Translations under genes and position numbers: made by a program | In this document: positions 25,256-33,970 of the stretch, piece by piece | How positions within the stretch are numbered: position 1 is the first letter of the stretch | How the letters are laid out: every line of letters starts with the position of its first letter | NCBI GenBank assembly: GCA_038116945.1 | Contig: JAYOEY010000002.1 | Span: 186,001-250,000 of the forward strand | Reading direction: 5' to 3' | DNA: 64,000 nucleotides | From: JAYOEY01 sp038116945 | GTDB lineage: Bacteria > Pseudomonadota > Alphaproteobacteria > MPNO01 > UBA2964 | The notes under the pieces: generated by a model | The model's database searches: none | What the model was told of the DNA's origin: nothing | What the model saw: the letters and a program-made list of their open reading frames with translations, nothing else

Positions 25256-26197
25256 ATGCCGCGCATGCGACTGGTTTTCATGGGGACGCCCGATATCGCG
25301 GTGCCGTCGCTCGCGGCCCTGATCGGTGCCGGTCACGAGATCGCCTGCGTCTACAGCCAGCCGCCGCGCCCTGCGGGACGGGGACACAGGGTGACGCCCT
25401 CGCCCGTCCACGCGTTCGCCGAAGAGAACGGGATCGATGTCCGCCACCCGGTGTCCCTGAAGGAGGCGGGGGTCCAGGATGATTTTGCCGCGCTCGGGGC
25501 CGATGCGGCGGTGGTCATCGCTTACGGGCTGATCCTGCCTGCGCCGATCCTCGCCTCGCCTCGCCTGGGGTGCCTGAACATCCACATGTCGCTGCTGCCG
25601 CGCTGGCGCGGCGCGGCGCCGATCCACCGGGCGGTCGAGGCGGGCGATGCGGAAACCGGCGTCTCGATCATGCAGATGGACGAAGGGCTCGATACCGGGC
25701 CGGTCCTTGCAATGAAGTCGCTTTCCATCGGTCGCCGCGATACGGCGGGCACCCTGCACGACACGCTGGCGGATCTCGGCGCCGAGATGATCGTCGACGT
25801 GCTCGACCGTCTTGCGGGGGGCGACATCGAGGCGATTCCCCAGGACGAGGCGGGCGCGACCTACGCGAAAAAGATCGCGCGGGGCGAGGGCGACATCGAC
25901 TGGTCGGAAGACGCGGAAACGCTGGCGCGCCGGGTTCGCGCCTTCCATCCCTGGCCGGGAACGCGTTTCGCGCGCGACGATACCTGGATCCGCGTTCACG
26001 CCGCCGAGGCGGTATCCTGCTCCCGCGATGTCGCGCCGGGGACGGTGCTCGACGAGGCGCCGACAGTCGCCTGCGGCAAGGGCGCTCTGCGCCTGGTGCG
26101 GCTGCAGCGGCCCGGCAAGGCGGCGGCCGACGCGGACGCCTTCTTGCGCGGCTACGACCTGCCCGTCGGGACCGTCCTGCCAGGGGCGAAATCGTGA
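25256..26197 (+). CDS. fmt: Methionyl-tRNA formyltransferase
   Basis: A 313-residue enzyme that formylates initiator Met-tRNA with 10-formyltetrahydrofolate. The catalytic region is CLNIHMSLLPRWRGAAPIHRA (about 105-125), with Asn, His and a downstream Asp in DEGLDTGP. The C-terminal OB-like domain binds the tRNA. The start MPRMRLVFMGTP has a second in-frame ATG six bases later (MRLVFMGTP). Its stop overlaps the truA GTG. Confidence 0.96.
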   Translation: MPRMRLVFMGTPDIAVPSLAALIGAGHEIACVYSQPPRPAGRGHRVTPSPVHAFAEENGIDVRHPVSLKEAGVQDDFAALGADAAVVIAYGLILPAPILASPRLGCLNIHMSLLPRWRGAAPIHRAVEAGDAETGVSIMQMDEGLDTGPVLAMKSLSIGRRDTAGTLHDTLADLGAEMIVDVLDRLAGGDIEAIPQDEAGATYAKKIARGEGDIDWSEDAETLARRVRAFHPWPGTRFARDDTWIRVHAAEAVSCSRDVAPGTVLDEAPTVACGKGALRLVRLQRPGKAAADADAFLRGYDLPVGTVLPGAKS

Positions 26198-26946
26198 CCC
26201 GCTACCGGCTCACGGTCGAGTATGACGGCGGCGGCTATGTCGGCTGGCAGCGTCAGGATAACGGTCCGTCGATCCAGCAGGCGCTGGAAGAAGCGATTCG
26301 TCTGTTCTGCGGCGAAACCGTCGTCGTTCAGGGCGCCGGCCGGACCGATGCCGGCGTCCATGCGCTGGGGCAGGTCGCCCATTTCGACATCGACAGGCCG
26401 ACGACCGCCGATACCGTGCGCGACGCCCTGAACGCGCATCTGCGCCCGCAACCGATTGCCGTGATCGAGGCGGAGGCGGTCGACGACGACTTTCATGCCC
26501 GGTTCTCGGCCGTCGAGCGGGCTTACCGGTACCGCATTCTCGACCGCCGCCCGCCGCCGACGCTGGAGGGCGGACGGGTCTGGCATGTCGGTCGGCCGCT
26601 GGACGAGGGCGCCATGCATGCGGCCGGTCAGGCGCTGGTCGGCAAGCACGATTTCACGTCGTTCCGCGCCAGCATCTGCCAGGCGAAAACGCCGGTGAAA
26701 ACGCTGACGTCGCTTTCTGTCCACCGGTCGGGCGAAGAAATCCGTCTCGATATCCGCGCGCCATCCTTCCTGCACCATCAGGTTCGCAACATTGCAGGGA
26801 CTCTCAGGCTGGTGGGCGAAGGGAAATGGTCGGCGCAGGATGTTGCGGAGGCGCTGGCGGCCCGAGACCGGTCGGCGGCAGGGCCAACCGCGCCGCCCGG
26901 AGGACTCTTTCTCGTCGAGGTGGTCTATCCGCCGAAAACCGGCTGA
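26194..26946 (+). CDS. truA: tRNA pseudouridine(38-40) synthase
   Basis: A 250-residue enzyme that modifies the anticodon arm. The N-terminus MTRYRLTVEYDGGGYVGWQ begins at a GTG overlapping the fmt stop (GTGA). The catalytic aspartate is in GAGRTDAGVHALGQVAHFD near residue 53, and SFLHHQVRNIAGTLRLVG is the C-terminal signature. The last 22 bases overlap the convergent membrane-protein gene. Confidence 0.95.
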   Translation: MTRYRLTVEYDGGGYVGWQRQDNGPSIQQALEEAIRLFCGETVVVQGAGRTDAGVHALGQVAHFDIDRPTTADTVRDALNAHLRPQPIAVIEAEAVDDDFHARFSAVERAYRYRILDRRPPPTLEGGRVWHVGRPLDEGAMHAAGQALVGKHDFTSFRASICQAKTPVKTLTSLSVHRSGEEIRLDIRAPSFLHHQVRNIAGTLRLVGEGKWSAQDVAEALAARDRSAAGPTAPPGGLFLVEVVYPPKTG

Positions 26947-27515
26947 CCCGCCAGCAGGCGGTCGCTCCACCCCTGAAGCGCGAGGCTGACGGCAAGATCG
27001 AGAAAAACGATCCCGATCGCGCCCGCCGCCGGCACCTCCAGCGCCGCGTGTGCGACGAACGCTTCATAGGCGAGGATCGCCATGATCGAAACGATGGTCA
27101 GCAGGTTGCTGACCTCGTTCGGCAGGATGCCGCTGGTGACCAGCACCGTGACGAACAGCATCAGGACGATTTGGAGCACCCGCGACCAGTTGTAGGCGGC
27201 GACATAGCGGCAAAAATATTTGCCGACGCCGAACATGCGGGCGACCTGGAACATGATGTACGGGAAGGCCACCCATCCCGTTACATAGGCTGTGGCCTGT
27301 ATGAAGAAAGCCCAGAACGGCCCGACATTGATGTCCACATGCTTGCTGCGCAGCATCAGCAGGATGGCGAAGGCCGGAAAGACGATAAACGCCGCCCAGA
27401 AGGATCGCCAGAACGCTTCCGCGGTGTTCTCGAACAGGTAGGCGCCGTTGCGGTCGTACCTGGCGAGAAGCCAGGCTCCGAAGATCGACCGGCTCAGCTC
27501 CTGTCCGCCGATCAT
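26925..27515 (-). CDS. Hypothetical polytopic membrane protein coupled to dapE
   Basis: A 196-residue protein with about five membrane helices (about 38-55, 67-88, 115-135, 139-155, 160-182), reminiscent in layout of Yip1-type proteins, though I cannot assign a family. Its ATG overlaps the dapE stop in an ATGA, and its 3' end overlaps truA by 22 bases on the other strand. It is therefore the third gene of the dapD-dapE operon. Its location at the membrane and coupling to diaminopimelate synthesis may be chance; no function is claimed. Confidence 0.72.
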   Translation of the reverse strand: MIGGQELSRSIFGAWLLARYDRNGAYLFENTAEAFWRSFWAAFIVFPAFAILLMLRSKHVDINVGPFWAFFIQATAYVTGWVAFPYIMFQVARMFGVGKYFCRYVAAYNWSRVLQIVLMLFVTVLVTSGILPNEVSNLLTIVSIMAILAYEAFVAHAALEVPAAGAIGIVFLDLAVSLALQGWSDRLLAGQPVFGG

Positions 27516-28666
27516 CCGGCGAAGTACCCGTTCAGCACCGCTTCGTAGATATCGGTGAGCTTCTCCAGGTCCGACAGCGCGACCCGTTCGTCTGTCTTGT
27601 GCATGGTCTGGCTGATCAGCCCGAACTCGGCAACCGGGCAGTAATCCTTGATAAAGCGCGCATCCGACGTGCCGCCGGTGGTGCTGAGGTCGGGCGTTCG
27701 GCCGGTCGATTGTTTGATAGCGGTCCCGAGCAGGTCGCTCAACATGCCGGGCGGTGTCAGGAAGGCGTCGCCCGTGCGCTGGTATTCGATCTCGTAATCG
27801 CCGCCGACGCGGTCGAAATGGCCGTTCAGCCGCTCAATCAGGGACTCGGTCGTGTGAAGGTCGTTGAACCGGACATTGAAGGTCGCCCGCGCGCTTCCCG
27901 GGATGATGTTGGTCGCCGTGTTGCCGACATCGACCGTGGTGAGCTGCAGGTTCGAAGGCTGGAAATGATCGGTGCCGTTGTCCAGCGGATCCTTGACGAT
28001 GGCGTCGAGCATGGCGATCAGCCGGGGCAGCGGGTTGTCGGCGAGGTGCGGGTACGCCGTATGACCCTGGGTGCCGTAGACGGTCAGGAATCCCGAGAGA
28101 GATCCGCGTCTTCCGATCTTGGCCATGTCGCCGAGCGCCTGCGGGTTGGTCGGCTCGCCGACGATGCAGGCGTCCAGCGTCTCGCCGTTCTCCTCCATCC
28201 AGCCGAGCACCTTGCGGGTGCCGTTGATCGACGGGCCTTCCTCGTCGCCGGTGATCAGCAGGCTGATCGAACCGCCGAAATCCGTTCCCCGGTTCGCCAG
28301 GAACCGCGCCGTCGCCTCGACGAAGCAGGCGATCGATCCCTTCATGTCGGTCGCGCCGCGGCCGTAGAGAACGCCGTCGATGATCTCCGCTCCGAACGGA
28401 TCCACCGTCCAGCCCGCGGCATCGCCGACCGGAACGACGTCGGTATGGCCGGCGAAGCAGAAATTGGGCGCGCCCGTGCCGAGCCGGGCATAAAGGTTGT
28501 CGACGTCAGGCGTGCCGTGTTCCGAAAAGGGTAGGCGGGTGCAGGCGAAACCCAGGCTTTCCAGCGTCGCCTGCAGCGTATCCAGCGCGCCGTCGTCGGC
28601 GGGCGTAACGCTCGGGCAGCGGATCAGCGCCCGGGCGAGTTCCAGCGCGTCGACCGACCCGGTCAA
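27512..28666 (-). CDS. dapE: Succinyl-diaminopimelate desuccinylase
   Basis: A 384-residue zinc enzyme that yields LL-diaminopimelate for lysine and peptidoglycan. Metal ligands are seen in FAGHTDVVPVGD, YGRGATDMKG, and ITGDEEGPSINGT, with GTSDARF near the C-terminus. No ATG or GTG is near the conserved N-terminus (DALELARALIRCPSVTP), so a TTG at 28666 that overlaps the dapD stop (TTGA) is the likely start. Translational coupling would compensate for a weak start codon. Confidence 0.93.
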   Translation of the reverse strand: MTGSVDALELARALIRCPSVTPADDGALDTLQATLESLGFACTRLPFSEHGTPDVDNLYARLGTGAPNFCFAGHTDVVPVGDAAGWTVDPFGAEIIDGVLYGRGATDMKGSIACFVEATARFLANRGTDFGGSISLLITGDEEGPSINGTRKVLGWMEENGETLDACIVGEPTNPQALGDMAKIGRRGSLSGFLTVYGTQGHTAYPHLADNPLPRLIAMLDAIVKDPLDNGTDHFQPSNLQLTTVDVGNTATNIIPGSARATFNVRFNDLHTTESLIERLNGHFDRVGGDYEIEYQRTGDAFLTPPGMLSDLLGTAIKQSTGRTPDLSTTGGTSDARFIKDYCPVAEFGLISQTMHKTDERVALSDLEKLTDIYEAVLNGYFAG

Positions 28667-29520
28667 TCGCGCAACAGATCGTTGATCGACGTGCGCGACC
28701 GGGTGCGTTCGTCGACCTGCTTTACGATGACTGCGCAGTAGAGGCTCGGGCCAGGCGTGCCGTCCGGCAGCGCCTTGCCCGGCATGCTGCCCGGCACCAC
28801 CACGGAATAGGCGGGCACGCGCCCGTAATGGATTTCGCCGGTGGCGCGGTCGACGATCTTCGTCGAGCCGCCGAGGAACACGCCCATCGACAGCACGGCG
28901 CCGTCCTCGACGATTACGCCTTCGGCCACTTCCGACCGCGCGCCGATGAAGCAGTGGTCGCCGATGATCACGGGATCGGCCTGCAACGGCTCCAGCACGC
29001 CACCGATTCCGGCGCCGCCGGAAATGTGACAGTTCTTGCCGATCTGCGCGCAGGATCCGATGGTCGCCCACGTGTCGACCATCGTACCGGTATCCACGTA
29101 GGCGCCGATATTGACGAAGCTCGGCATCAGCACCACGCCCGGCGCAATATGGGCGCCGCGCCGCACCGTGCAGTTGGGAACCGCGCGGAATCCGGCTTCG
29201 CGGAAACGCGCGTCGTCCCAGCCGGCGAATTTGGGCGCGACCTTGTCGTACCAGGGAGACGCGCCGCGGTTGGGGTCGGTCGGTCCGCCAGGCATCGGCG
29301 CGTTGTCGTAAAGCCGGAACGACAGCAGAACGGCCTTTTTCAGCCACTGGTTGACGCGCCAGCCTTCAGCGGTTTTTTCCGCGACGCGGAACGCGCCGGA
29401 ATCGAGCCCGTCCAGCGCCGCCTCGATCGCGTCCCGGACTTCGCCGGTGGTGGAAGGCGAAATCCCGTCCCGGGCTTCCCAGGCGTCGTCGAGTGTTTTC
29501 TGCAGATCGCTGGCGGTCAT
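28663..29520 (-). CDS. dapD: 2,3,4,5-tetrahydropyridine-2,6-dicarboxylate N-succinyltransferase
   Basis: A 285-residue trimeric enzyme of the diaminopimelate pathway. The central hexapeptide repeats form a left-handed beta helix (CTVRRGAHIAPGVVLMPSFVNIGAYVD through ISGGAGIGGVLEP). GAGIGGVLEPLQADP and GIYVG-like turns are typical of DapD. GAGGAAC-like ribosome binding bases (GAGGAACGAC) precede the ATG. It makes the substrate that DapE uses after transamination. First gene of dapD-dapE-membrane protein. Confidence 0.95.
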   Translation of the reverse strand: MTASDLQKTLDDAWEARDGISPSTTGEVRDAIEAALDGLDSGAFRVAEKTAEGWRVNQWLKKAVLLSFRLYDNAPMPGGPTDPNRGASPWYDKVAPKFAGWDDARFREAGFRAVPNCTVRRGAHIAPGVVLMPSFVNIGAYVDTGTMVDTWATIGSCAQIGKNCHISGGAGIGGVLEPLQADPVIIGDHCFIGARSEVAEGVIVEDGAVLSMGVFLGGSTKIVDRATGEIHYGRVPAYSVVVPGSMPGKALPDGTPGPSLYCAVIVKQVDERTRSRTSINDLLRD

Positions 29521-29566
29521 TGTCGTTCCTCAGTTACTGATCCGTTTCCCGTCCGGGAGCGATCGC

Positions 29567-29594
29567 ACAATAATTGGCGGCCCCACCCTGTCAA
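29567..29594 (-). promoter_or_regulatory. Sigma-70 promoter of the dapD operon
   Basis: On the minus strand a perfect TTGACA (29589-29594) and TATTGT (29567-29572) are separated by 16 bases. The -35 overlaps the end of the HAD phosphatase gene. The expected start is about 40 bases before the dapD ATG. Confidence 0.65.
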
Positions 29595-30295
29595 CCGGTC
29601 GAAAGCCCGCCCGATACGGCGTCCACCCAGCCGCGGATATCGTCGATCACGTGATCGATATGCGGCTCCGGCGCGACGTCCCGCGCCCACTCCGCGCCGG
29701 TCTTGATCCACACCGTCGTCATGCCCAGCGCCGCCGCCGGTTCCAGGTTGCGCGCGATATCGTCGACCATGACGGAGCGCTCGGGGTCGATATCGTGCCG
29801 CTCGCACAGGCGCCGGTAGCTTTCGATGGCGGGCTTGGGCACCCATTCGGCGGCTTCAATATCGTAAATCGCCTCGAACAGACCCTGCATGCCCAGCCGT
29901 TCCAGCACCAGGCTGGAATGGCGCACGGAGGAGTTGGTGTAGATGACCCGGCGACCCGGCAGGCGCGCGATCGCTGCCGCGAGCTCGGGGTTCGGATGGA
30001 CCTCGTTCAGGTCCATCGGCGTCATCTCCTCGAAATAACGGGCGGGGTCCAGGTTGTGGTGGAGCATCAGCCCGCGCAGGGTCAGCCCGTACCGGCTGAA
30101 ATACAGTTTCTGGATCCGTCGCGCCTCTTCCGCGTCGACCCCCAGGAAACGGGCGACGAAAGCGCCCATATGGAGGTCGATATGTTCCAGCAGCTTTCGG
30201 GTGACCGGGTACAGCGTATTGTCGAGGTCGAAAACCCAGCATTCGACATGGTCGAAGCCGGCGTCCGGCGCCGCCGCGGGCGAGTGTTTCTGCAT
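29591..30295 (-). CDS. HAD-superfamily pyrimidine 5'-nucleotidase
   Basis: A 234-residue phosphatase. The catalytic motif I is WVFDLDNTLYP (about 21-31, DxDxT). Motif II falls at VIYTNSSVRHS, and VMVDDIARNLEPA is motif IV. The DLDNTLYP form and helical cap match the YjjG/Sdt1-like pyrimidine 5'-nucleotidases that clear UMP or CMP analogues. The substrate is a family guess. It lies upstream of dapD on the same strand but dapD has its own promoter inside its tail. Confidence 0.85.
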   Translation of the reverse strand: MQKHSPAAAPDAGFDHVECWVFDLDNTLYPVTRKLLEHIDLHMGAFVARFLGVDAEEARRIQKLYFSRYGLTLRGLMLHHNLDPARYFEEMTPMDLNEVHPNPELAAAIARLPGRRVIYTNSSVRHSSLVLERLGMQGLFEAIYDIEAAEWVPKPAIESYRRLCERHDIDPERSVMVDDIARNLEPAAALGMTTVWIKTGAEWARDVAPEPHIDHVIDDIRGWVDAVSGGLSTG

Positions 30296-30418
30296 GTCTG
30301 CAATCTGGACCGTCTGGGCCGGTGATTCAACGGTAAAGGGACTCTGGCGGACAAGGAATCGTTAAACCCTTTGCCATACCGTACGCTCTCCTGTCGCCAG
30401 GCCCGAGCCAGTACCCGC

Positions 30419-32242
30419 ATGACTGCTCTTTCGTCAGAATCCAGCCGTCCGTCCGGCGTCGCCGACTATACCGAGTCGCTCAAAAGGGACCGCGACCGGT
30501 TTGTCGCGCTGGCGTTCTGCGCGGCCGATCTTCTCCTTGAAGTCGACGGGGACGGGAATGTCATGTTCAGCGCCGGTGCGACGCAGTCGCTCATCGGCAA
30601 GACGCCGGAGTCCCTGGTCGGCACGCCGTTTTTCGGCCTTCTGGCGGATTGCTGCCGCGACATGGTACGCGAACTGTTGGGAACCATGCCGCTTGGCGAG
30701 CGAATTGAGCCGGTTTCCGTCAGGCTGGAGGGAGTCGGCGGTCCGACCGTCCCGCTGTCCCTTACCGGCTATTACCTGCCAGGCATGTCGGGGCATTACT
30801 ATCTCGCCCTCAGGCTGGCGGGATCGCCTGTTGTCGCATATCCGGAGGAAGAACCGGGACGCAACGTGGAATGCGACCCGGAAAGCGGGCTGCCGGATCG
30901 GGATTCCTTTGCGAATATCGCGAGCCAGGAGATCGACGAGGCGCGCCGACGCGGCGAACGGCTCGAACTGACCATGGTGCGTACCGCGGACCTTCCCGAG
31001 CTTCGCGCGCGGATGGACCAGGAAAGCTCGGCCAGCCTCATGCACACGCTTGGCAATTTCCTGCAGGCCAATTCCGCCGGCGGAAAGACTGCCGGGCGCC
31101 TCGACGACAATTCGTACGGGTTCGTGCATCGATCCGGGATCGACATCGAAAAAATTACCCGCCAGGTCGAGGAAATCTTTCGGGCGGCCGACCCCGATGG
31201 CCTCGGCATTTCCGTCCGGTCAGGCACGGTCGACGCGGAGGTCGGGGAGATCGGCTCCGACGACGCCCGGCGGGCGATTCTCTATACGCTCAACAAGTTC
31301 TGCGAGAACGACGGCGCGCACATCAAGCTGGAAAGCCTGTCAGAAAGCCTGGAAGAACTGTCCCGCGAAACAGAAACCCTGCTGACGCAGTTCCGGGACG
31401 CGACCGACAACGGCAATTTCGAGGTCGCGTTTCAGCCCATCGTATCGCTTGAAACCAGGAAAATTCATCACTTCGAGGCTCTGGCGCGTATTGCCGGGAG
31501 ACTCTCGGACTCGCCCTACCGCATGATAACGTTCGCGGAGAATGCCGGGATCGTCCACGACTTCGACCTGGCCATGTGCCGGCGGGTTCTCGAGACCCTG
31601 TCGGAACCGGAATTCCGGCGGGATACCCACAGGGTCGCGGTCAATATATCCGGCCGGTCCATTGTGAACCGGACGTTCATGGCCGCCCTTCACGAGCTGC
31701 TCGACGAATTCGACGGCGTACGGTCGCGGCTCATTTTCGAGGTTACGGAATCCGCCAAGATCGAAGAGCTGCAAGCCGCGAACGCGTTTGTCCAGGGGCT
31801 GCGGCGCGACGGCCATCACGTCTGCCTCGACGATTTCGGCGCGGGATCCGCAGCGCTCCGCTACCTGCATGCTTTCGAGATGGATTTCGTCAAGATCGAC
31901 GGCGCCTACATTCGGACCGCTGAAAGCACGCCCCGCAACCGCGCCTTTCTGCGCGCCGTGATCGGCATGTGCCGCGATCTGGGCATCGAGACGATCGCGG
32001 AGATGGTAGAGGAAGAAAATACCGCCGCCATGCTGCTGAACGTGGGCGTCGGGTACGCGCAGGGATATCTGTTCGGAAAACCGGCGTTCGGGATCGGCGG
32101 CTTCGTTCACCAGGGGGAAGCGGACATGGGCGAGGTCATCGAAGTTCCCAACGCCGGTCTGCGTAGCAAGCTCGTGCACGGATCGCGCCAACTCAAGGCT
32201 TCGGTCGGATCGCCCGGGGCAGGGCGGGCGATAAAGGAATAG
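30419..32242 (+). CDS. PAS / degenerate GGDEF / EAL cyclic-di-GMP phosphodiesterase
   Basis: A 607-residue soluble protein. A PAS-like domain (about 25-135) is followed by a degenerate GGDEF domain (about 148-305). That domain keeps DPESGLPDRDSF, but the active-site loop reads DDNSYGF, so no cyclase activity is expected. The EAL domain (about 325-575) is complete: FEALARI (352-358), VNISGRS, EVTES, CLDDFGAG (469-476), VKIDG and QGYLFGKP. It should hydrolyse c-di-GMP, possibly tuned by the dead GGDEF. The start at 30419 is preferred over 30371, which lies further into the divergent gap. The diguanylate cyclase gene follows after 3 bases. Confidence 0.9.
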   Translation: MTALSSESSRPSGVADYTESLKRDRDRFVALAFCAADLLLEVDGDGNVMFSAGATQSLIGKTPESLVGTPFFGLLADCCRDMVRELLGTMPLGERIEPVSVRLEGVGGPTVPLSLTGYYLPGMSGHYYLALRLAGSPVVAYPEEEPGRNVECDPESGLPDRDSFANIASQEIDEARRRGERLELTMVRTADLPELRARMDQESSASLMHTLGNFLQANSAGGKTAGRLDDNSYGFVHRSGIDIEKITRQVEEIFRAADPDGLGISVRSGTVDAEVGEIGSDDARRAILYTLNKFCENDGAHIKLESLSESLEELSRETETLLTQFRDATDNGNFEVAFQPIVSLETRKIHHFEALARIAGRLSDSPYRMITFAENAGIVHDFDLAMCRRVLETLSEPEFRRDTHRVAVNISGRSIVNRTFMAALHELLDEFDGVRSRLIFEVTESAKIEELQAANAFVQGLRRDGHHVCLDDFGAGSAALRYLHAFEMDFVKIDGAYIRTAESTPRNRAFLRAVIGMCRDLGIETIAEMVEEENTAAMLLNVGVGYAQGYLFGKPAFGIGGFVHQGEADMGEVIEVPNAGLRSKLVHGSRQLKASVGSPGAGRAIKE

Positions 32243-32245
32243 CGC

Positions 32246-33970
32246 ATGACGTTTTCGCCACCCGCCAGCTCGTCCCGTCGGACCGCTCCCCTTTCCGGCC
32301 CGGAAACGCGCCTCGAAGGCTTGCATGCCGAGGGCTGCGACCTGTCCGCCTATCCCGGAGCGGCCGCGCTGGTGCTGGCGGATGGGGCCGCGCTCGAAGC
32401 GAATGGTCTGGCGCGGGAAATCGGCGCCGTCATCGGACCGGAATCCCGGTTGAGGCTGCACCCCGATCTGGTCGCCCTGCTTCATGCGGGGGGCGCGGCG
32501 CCGGTTTCGTTCGAAAGCCGGGACGAGGATCAGGGCGCCCGATCGATATTCGATTTCTCGATTCTGCCGTTTCGATCCGGCGAGGCCGCGCTGGTTCTCG
32601 GCCGCGACATCGCCCATGAGACGGCTGTCAGGGCCTCCCTCATCGACTCGCGTCGACGATTCATGGATATCGTCGACCTGTGCGGCGATTTCTGCTGGGA
32701 AACCGATAGGGACGGCAGGTTCGCATTCGTTTCGCCTTCCGGAATGGCCGGCTTTTCTCCTGAATCGCTGCACGGCCGCCCGGCCGCAGACTTCTTCGAT
32801 CCGGCGACCCCCCGAACCGCCTCGTCTCCGTTTCAGGCCGCCGGACCGGTCAACGCCGTCGATGTCTGGATCCGCGGTCAGGACGGCGCCTCGGTCTGTC
32901 TGGAAACGTCGGCGCGTCCCGTCTTCAATTCGCTGGGCGAGCCGATTGCCACGCGCGGCGTCTGCCGCGACGTCACGCAGGAGCGTCGCTGGCTGCGTTC
33001 GGTCGCGTTGAGCCAGGAACGGGACCGTCAGATCGCCCATATCGTTCGCGCGGTACGCGATGAATTCGATGCCGGGCACATGCTGTCGATCGCGATCCGG
33101 ACGACGAATCGGGCGCTCGGCGGAGACGGCGGCAGGCTCTATCGGAAGGACGTGGCGGGCGAATGGCTTGACGCCGCGGGCGACGGAGACTGGCCGTTTG
33201 GCGAGGATTTCTTCGAGGAGGCGCTGGGGCGAATCGAATCGGGCGTCGGACGGTTCGTCCTGGAACGGGAACATGGCGACGTTCTTTGCGTGGGGACTTC
33301 GTGGCGACATGCACTCAACGGCGCCGTCATGGTCTGGCGGTCGAACGAGCAGGGCGGATGGTCGGAAACCGACGAGGCGTTTCTCGATGAAATCGCCGTC
33401 AATCTGGGCGTCGCGCTGCAGCAGCTCGCGCATCGGTCGGAACTGGAAGCCCTGTCGCGGACGGATGCGTTGACCGGTCTGCTCAACCGCAGGGCCTTTG
33501 AAGAAGAGCTCGACCGGCGGCTTGTCCGGGACGGGGCGGGCGGAGCGCTGTTCTATGTCGATCTCGACAATTTCAAGCCGGTAAACGACCTGCACGGCCA
33601 TCAGAAAGGCGACGAGGCGCTGGTCGCCGTGGCGCGGATGCTGTCGGGATGCTGCCGGCCCGGCGACCTGGTCGCGCGCCTCGGCGGCGACGAGTTCGCC
33701 CTGTGGCTGGAGCGAACCGATGAACGCGGCGCCGAAGTGCGGGCGGCGGAGATGCTGACGGCATCGAAAACGCTCCTGGCCTATTCGGGCGCGCCCGACC
33801 GGCCGCTCGGCATCTCCATCGGCATCGCGGTCTGCCCGTACGGATCGCAGGAACCCCTGGACAGCGTAACCAGACGAGCGGACACGGCCATGTATGAAAT
33901 CAAACATAACGGGAAGGCGGGCTTTGTCGTTGCCCCCCAGGGTTCGGACGGGGAGACAACCGGAGAATGA
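32246..33970 (+). CDS. PAS/GAF diguanylate cyclase (GGDEF) with inhibitory site
   Basis: A 574-residue soluble cyclase that makes c-di-GMP from two GTP. Domains: an N-terminal PAS-like part (about 30-125), a PAS (about 135-250), a GAF-like region (about 260-395), then GGDEF. DALTGLLNRRAFEEEL starts the catalytic domain and RLGGDEFALWLE (478-489) is intact. RPGD at 471-474, five residues before GGDEF, is the product-inhibition I-site. It lies between the phosphodiesterase gene (3-base gap) and the DUF2336 gene (ATGA overlap), so making and breaking of c-di-GMP are encoded in one transcript. Confidence 0.92.
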   Translation: MTFSPPASSSRRTAPLSGPETRLEGLHAEGCDLSAYPGAAALVLADGAALEANGLAREIGAVIGPESRLRLHPDLVALLHAGGAAPVSFESRDEDQGARSIFDFSILPFRSGEAALVLGRDIAHETAVRASLIDSRRRFMDIVDLCGDFCWETDRDGRFAFVSPSGMAGFSPESLHGRPAADFFDPATPRTASSPFQAAGPVNAVDVWIRGQDGASVCLETSARPVFNSLGEPIATRGVCRDVTQERRWLRSVALSQERDRQIAHIVRAVRDEFDAGHMLSIAIRTTNRALGGDGGRLYRKDVAGEWLDAAGDGDWPFGEDFFEEALGRIESGVGRFVLEREHGDVLCVGTSWRHALNGAVMVWRSNEQGGWSETDEAFLDEIAVNLGVALQQLAHRSELEALSRTDALTGLLNRRAFEEELDRRLVRDGAGGALFYVDLDNFKPVNDLHGHQKGDEALVAVARMLSGCCRPGDLVARLGGDEFALWLERTDERGAEVRAAEMLTASKTLLAYSGAPDRPLGISIGIAVCPYGSQEPLDSVTRRADTAMYEIKHNGKAGFVVAPQGSDGETTGE

